Shown here: positions 61,348 to 64,000 of the stretch, one piece after another
Numbering within the stretch: the stretch's first letter is position 1
How the letters are laid out: every line of letters begins with the position of its first letter
Assembly: GCF_003097515.1 (NCBI RefSeq)
Contig: NZ_CP029188.1
Location: 1,240,001 to 1,304,000 of the forward strand
Source: Streptomyces tirandamycinicus
GTDB lineage: Bacteria; Actinomycetota; Actinomycetes; Streptomycetales; Streptomycetaceae
Length of the DNA stretch: 64,000 nucleotides
Direction: 5' to 3'
Made by a program: the position numbers and the translations under genes
The notes under the pieces: generated by a model
Told to the model about the DNA's origin: nothing
The model's input: only the letters and a program-made list of their open reading frames with translations
Database searches by the model: none

Positions 61348-63423
61348 ATGATGAGGCGGACGGTCCTCTTCCCGCGCCGCCACCCGCCCCATCTCGACCC
61401 GGGAGTCAGTGTTTTGTCCGCGCCACCCGCGTTGCCCCCGGCTCCCCCGGCTCCCTCGCGTCCCCCGGGTCCCCCGGGTCCCCCGGCTCCCCCGGCTCCC
61501 TCGCGTCCCCCGGGTCCCCCGGGTCCCCCGGCCATAGCACTCGTCGGCGCGGGTCCCCGCGGCACCTCGGTCCTCGAAAGGCTCTGCGCCTCCGTTCCCG
61601 AACTGGCCCCGGAAACGCCGCTGACCGTGCATGTGATCGACCCCGCCCCGGCCGGGCCGGGACAGGTGTGGCGCACGGACCAGCCCGGCGAACTGCTGAT
61701 GAACACGGTCGCCTCGCAGGTGACGCTGTTCACCGACGAGAGCGTGGCCTGTGAGGGGCCGGTACGGACGGGCCCCAGCCTGTACGCCTGGGCGGCGGCC
61801 GGCGGCGACCCGGCGCTCGGCCCCGACGACTACCCGACCCGGGCCTGCTACGGGCGCTATCTGGCCTGGGCGTTCCGCACCGTCACCGCGAACGCCCCCG
61901 ACACGGTCCGGGTGGAGACGCACCGCGCGCGTGCGGTACGCCTCGACGACGCCGCGGACGGCTCGCAGAGACTCGTACTGGACGACGGGACGGTGCTGTC
62001 CGGACTGAGCGCCGTGGTGCTGGCGCAGGGCCATCTGCCGGTAGCCCCCGGAGCGACCCCGGCCGGACTCGGCGCCTACGCACGACGCCACGGCCTGCGC
62101 CACTTCGCCCCCGCCAACCCCGCCGACCTGGACCTCTCCGGGATCGCCCCGGGCGAGCCGGTGCTGCTGCGCGGACTCGGCCTCAACTTCTTCGACCACA
62201 TGGCGCTGCTGACGACGGGCCGCGGCGGCTCCTACGTACGGCAGGGCACCCCGGACGGCGGGGAGCGGCTCGTGTACCGGCCGTCCGGCCGCGAGCCGAG
62301 ACTCCACGCGGGCTCGCGGCGCGGCATCCCGTACGAGGCGCGCGGGGACAACGCGAAGGGCGCCTCCGGCCGGCACCACCCGCTGGTCCTCACCCCCGAT
62401 GTGATCACCCGCTTCCGCCGGCGCGCGGACGCGGGCGAACCGCCGGACTTCCTCGGTGAGATATGGCCGATGATCGCCAAGGAGGTGGAGACGGTCTACT
62501 ACGAGACGCTGCTCCGCCCCTCCGGCGCGGCGGACCCCGGCTTCCGGGCCGCGTTCCTCGCCACCACGCACGGCAGCGCCGAGGAGGCCGCGGTCCTGGA
62601 GGCGCACGGCTGCCCGGAGTCCGCGCGCTGGTCCTGGGAGCGGATCTGCCGGCCGTACGCGGCGGAGACGTTCGACGGTCCGGACGCCTTCCGCGGCTGG
62701 CTGCTCGGCCATCTCCGGCGGGACGCGGGGCACGCCGCGCTCGGCAATGTGGACGGGCCCGTCAAAGCGGCCCTCGACGTGCTGCGGGACGTCCGCAACG
62801 AGGTGCGGCAGATCGTGGACCACCGCGGGCTGTCCGGGAGGTCGCGGCGGGACCATCTGGACCGCTGGTACACGCCGCTGAACGCCTTCCTCTCCATCGG
62901 GCCGCCGCGCCGCCGGATCGAGGAGATGGCGGCACTGATCGAGGCCGGGGTGCTGGAGGTGGTCGGCCCGAGGACGGCCGTCCGGGCGGAGGGCGGGGCC
63001 TTCGTCGCCGAGTCGCCCGAGGTGCCCGGTTCCGCGGTGACGGCGACGACCCTGATCGAGGCCCGGCTGCCCGAGCCCGATCTGCGCCGCAGCCGGGACG
63101 AGTTGCTGGGCCGGATGCTGCGGACCGGCCAGTGCAGGCCGCATACGATCGACGGTTACGAGACGGGCGGCCTCGACGTGACCGGCCGCCCCTACCACCT
63201 GATCGACCGTCAGGGACGTTCACATCCGGCGAGGTTCGCCGTCGGGGTGCCCACCGAGGGTGTGCACTGGGTGACGGCCGCGGGTGCGCGACCCGGGGTG
63301 GACTCCGTGACGCTCTCGGACGCCGACGCGGTGGCCCGCGCCGTACTCCGCGTGAGCGCGCGGCGTGAACTCCTCGTGAACGACGCCCGCCACCCGAATA
63401 TTGAACTTGCAAGTATCGATTAG
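61348..63423 (+). CDS. FAD/NAD(P)-binding protein with collagen-like N-terminus
   Basis: 691 residues. The dinucleotide site [18 protein letters not shown] begins only at about residue 62, followed by [40 protein letters not shown] and [19 protein letters not shown], the pattern of the FAD-NAD(P)-binding family (PF13454-like), flavin-dependent proteins of unclear reaction. Residues 25-61 are [14 protein letters not shown] repeats from a 33-36-base DNA repeat. ATG 61351 and GTG 61408 are alternative starts; a start after the repeat is not available. Possible N-hydroxylase or reductase. Confidence 0.82.
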   Translation: MMRRTVLFPRRHPPHLDPGVSVLSAPPALPPAPPAPSRPPGPPGPPAPPAPSRPPGPPGPPAIALVGAGPRGTSVLERLCASVPELAPETPLTVHVIDPAPAGPGQVWRTDQPGELLMNTVASQVTLFTDESVACEGPVRTGPSLYAWAAAGGDPALGPDDYPTRACYGRYLAWAFRTVTANAPDTVRVETHRARAVRLDDAADGSQRLVLDDGTVLSGLSAVVLAQGHLPVAPGATPAGLGAYARRHGLRHFAPANPADLDLSGIAPGEPVLLRGLGLNFFDHMALLTTGRGGSYVRQGTPDGGERLVYRPSGREPRLHAGSRRGIPYEARGDNAKGASGRHHPLVLTPDVITRFRRRADAGEPPDFLGEIWPMIAKEVETVYYETLLRPSGAADPGFRAAFLATTHGSAEEAAVLEAHGCPESARWSWERICRPYAAETFDGPDAFRGWLLGHLRRDAGHAALGNVDGPVKAALDVLRDVRNEVRQIVDHRGLSGRSRRDHLDRWYTPLNAFLSIGPPRRRIEEMAALIEAGVLEVVGPRTAVRAEGGAFVAESPEVPGSAVTATTLIEARLPEPDLRRSRDELLGRMLRTGQCRPHTIDGYETGGLDVTGRPYHLIDRQGRSHPARFAVGVPTEGVHWVTAAGARPGVDSVTLSDADAVARAVLRVSARRELLVNDARHPNIELASID
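61430..61538 (+). repeat. CCCCCGGGTCCCCCGGCTCC repeats
   Basis: About 36 bases containing CGTCCCCCGGGTCCCCCGGG then TCCCCCGGCTCCCCCGGC, repeated nearly three times; codes Pro-Gly-Pro and Pro-Ala-Pro. Confidence 0.9.
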
Positions 63424-63438
63424 GTCTGCCTTACTTAC
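63420..63438. promoter_or_regulatory. Possible iron box (IdeR/DmdR-like)
   Basis: The 19 bases beginning TTAGGTCTGCCTTACTTA match the DmdR/IdeR consensus at about 13 of 19 positions, in an AT-rich interval between the FAD-protein stop and the DoxX start. Weak. Confidence 0.35.
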
Positions 63439-63446
63439 GTCTCATC

Positions 63447-63486
63447 GGTTCATGTGCCCAGACCGGGTTCATGTCCCCCAGACCGG
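63447..63486 (+). repeat. 20-bp direct duplication in the DoxX leader
   Basis: GGTTCATGTGCCCAGACCGG is followed at once by a copy with one inserted base and one substitution. Each copy carries an ATG; the second (63471) is in frame with DoxX. Confidence 0.88.
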
Positions 63487-63497
63487 AGGAGACCCAC

Positions 63498-63953
63498 GTG
63501 GCTGCTCGACCGATCACCGCACGACTGGACCGGGCCCGGCCGTACGCGCTCGGCGCGTTCCGCATCGTCGTCGGTCTGCTGTTCACCTGCCACGGGACGC
63601 GCGCGCTCTTCGGCGTGCCGGGCGCGGAGGACACGGTGGCGGCGGGCACCTGGCCGACCTGGTACGCGGCGGTGATCGAACTCGTCGCCGGCATCCTGGT
63701 GCTGGTCGGACTGGGCACCCGCGCCGCCGCGTTCATCGCGTCCGGCGCGATGGCGTACGCCTACTTCACGGTGCATCAGCCCCAGGGCCTGTTCCCCATA
63801 CAGAACAGCGGCGAGGGCGCCGCGATCTACAGCTGGGTGTTCCTGCTGCTGGTCTTCACCGGTCCCGGGGCGCCCGCACTGGACAACCTGTTCTCGCGGC
63901 GGGACGCCAAGGGGGCGGCCGACCCCGAGGAGCCGGCGCAGGTCGCGGCCTGA
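63498..63953 (+). CDS. DoxX-family membrane protein
   Basis: 151 residues from GTG 63498, which has GGAGGAG 7 bases upstream; ATG 63471 lies in the duplicated leader. Four membrane segments: GAFRIVVGLLFTCHGTRALFG, YAAVIELVAGILVLVGLGTRAAAFIASGAMAYAYF, and IYSWVFLLLVFTGPGA. The HGTRALFG and YFTVHQPQGLFP motifs are typical of DoxX/DoxD-like proteins, linked in mycobacteria to a membrane-associated oxidoreductase complex with SodA and SseA. No such partners here. Confidence 0.9.
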   Translation: MAARPITARLDRARPYALGAFRIVVGLLFTCHGTRALFGVPGAEDTVAAGTWPTWYAAVIELVAGILVLVGLGTRAAAFIASGAMAYAYFTVHQPQGLFPIQNSGEGAAIYSWVFLLLVFTGPGAPALDNLFSRRDAKGAADPEEPAQVAA

Positions 63954-64000
63954 GCGGTACACCGGCGGCGCTCCGGCGGCGCGTCGGTGGTACGTGGGCG

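Overview
The window is very GC-rich, with G or C at almost every third codon position, frequent GTG/TTG starts and ATGA/GTGA gene overlaps. Its gene content (ChiC-type chitinase, Scr1/DUF397 pairs, WhiJ-like trio, DUF3151, class II fba, PhoD phosphatases) points to Streptomyces or a close relative. A perfect ParB site (GTTTCACGTGAAAC, 609-622), together with pyrE, fba and purA, suggests the conserved chromosome core not far from oriC. I see no rRNA, tRNA, insertion sequence, prophage or CRISPR array.

Layout. 1-9600: pyrE, parS hairpin, fba, a PatB/MalY-type lyase, a DHA2 exporter, DUF3151, then a tryptophan-to-anthranilate operon (TDO, kynureninase, alpha/beta-hydrolase formamidase) and an NmrA-like reductase. 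9800-19100: a NarL-type two-component pair, a universal stress protein with an ArsB/NhaD-type permease, a P450, and an ABC exporter divergent from its probable MarR-type regulator. 19200-26400: DAG-kinase-like protein, purA, an MFS carrier, GH19 chitinase behind a DasR-type promoter, and a membrane Ser/Thr kinase. 26400-29100: DUF397/XRE pair, an unknown protein, and a DUF2975/XRE pair with a palindromic operator. 29200-39100: phosphoesterase, Tat-exported PhoD, CapA-like protein, and an ECF transporter (T, fused A-A', S). 39400-46200: secreted transglycosylase, a divergent FadA5-like thiolase/CYP125 pair around a KstR-like palindrome, a serine hydrolase, and a DUF397/XRE/ATPase trio. 46500-55300: O-methyltransferase, monooxygenase, serpin, glutamate dehydrogenase, DUF1737, GNAT, an MFS exporter fused to a winged-helix domain, and a peptidoglycan-binding membrane protein. 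55500-64000: HAD phosphatase, a GDT1-family cation transporter behind a yybP-ykoY manganese riboswitch, FetB-like permease, secreted HNH nuclease, a second cytosolic PhoD, an FAD/NAD(P)-binding protein and DoxX.

Two themes stand out. First, regulatory DNA is readable at several places: parS, the Mn riboswitch with a downstream hairpin, the KstR-like operator, the chitinase direct repeats, a PHO-box-like repeat and several palindromes. Second, the window is full of short GC-rich tandem repeats (7-24 bp units). Many lie between genes. Many others sit inside genes as in-frame insertions that build low-complexity tails or linkers (HQP, KSA, DGHDG, GSP, SKGAG, PPGPP and proline-rich runs) on otherwise ordinary enzymes and transporters. 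The density of these repeats is the most unusual feature of the window.

Starts were chosen from ribosome-binding sites and family lengths. The one gene whose 5' end I could not resolve is the ECF T component (34928-36226), where reading-frame signals suggest a frameshift or deletion.
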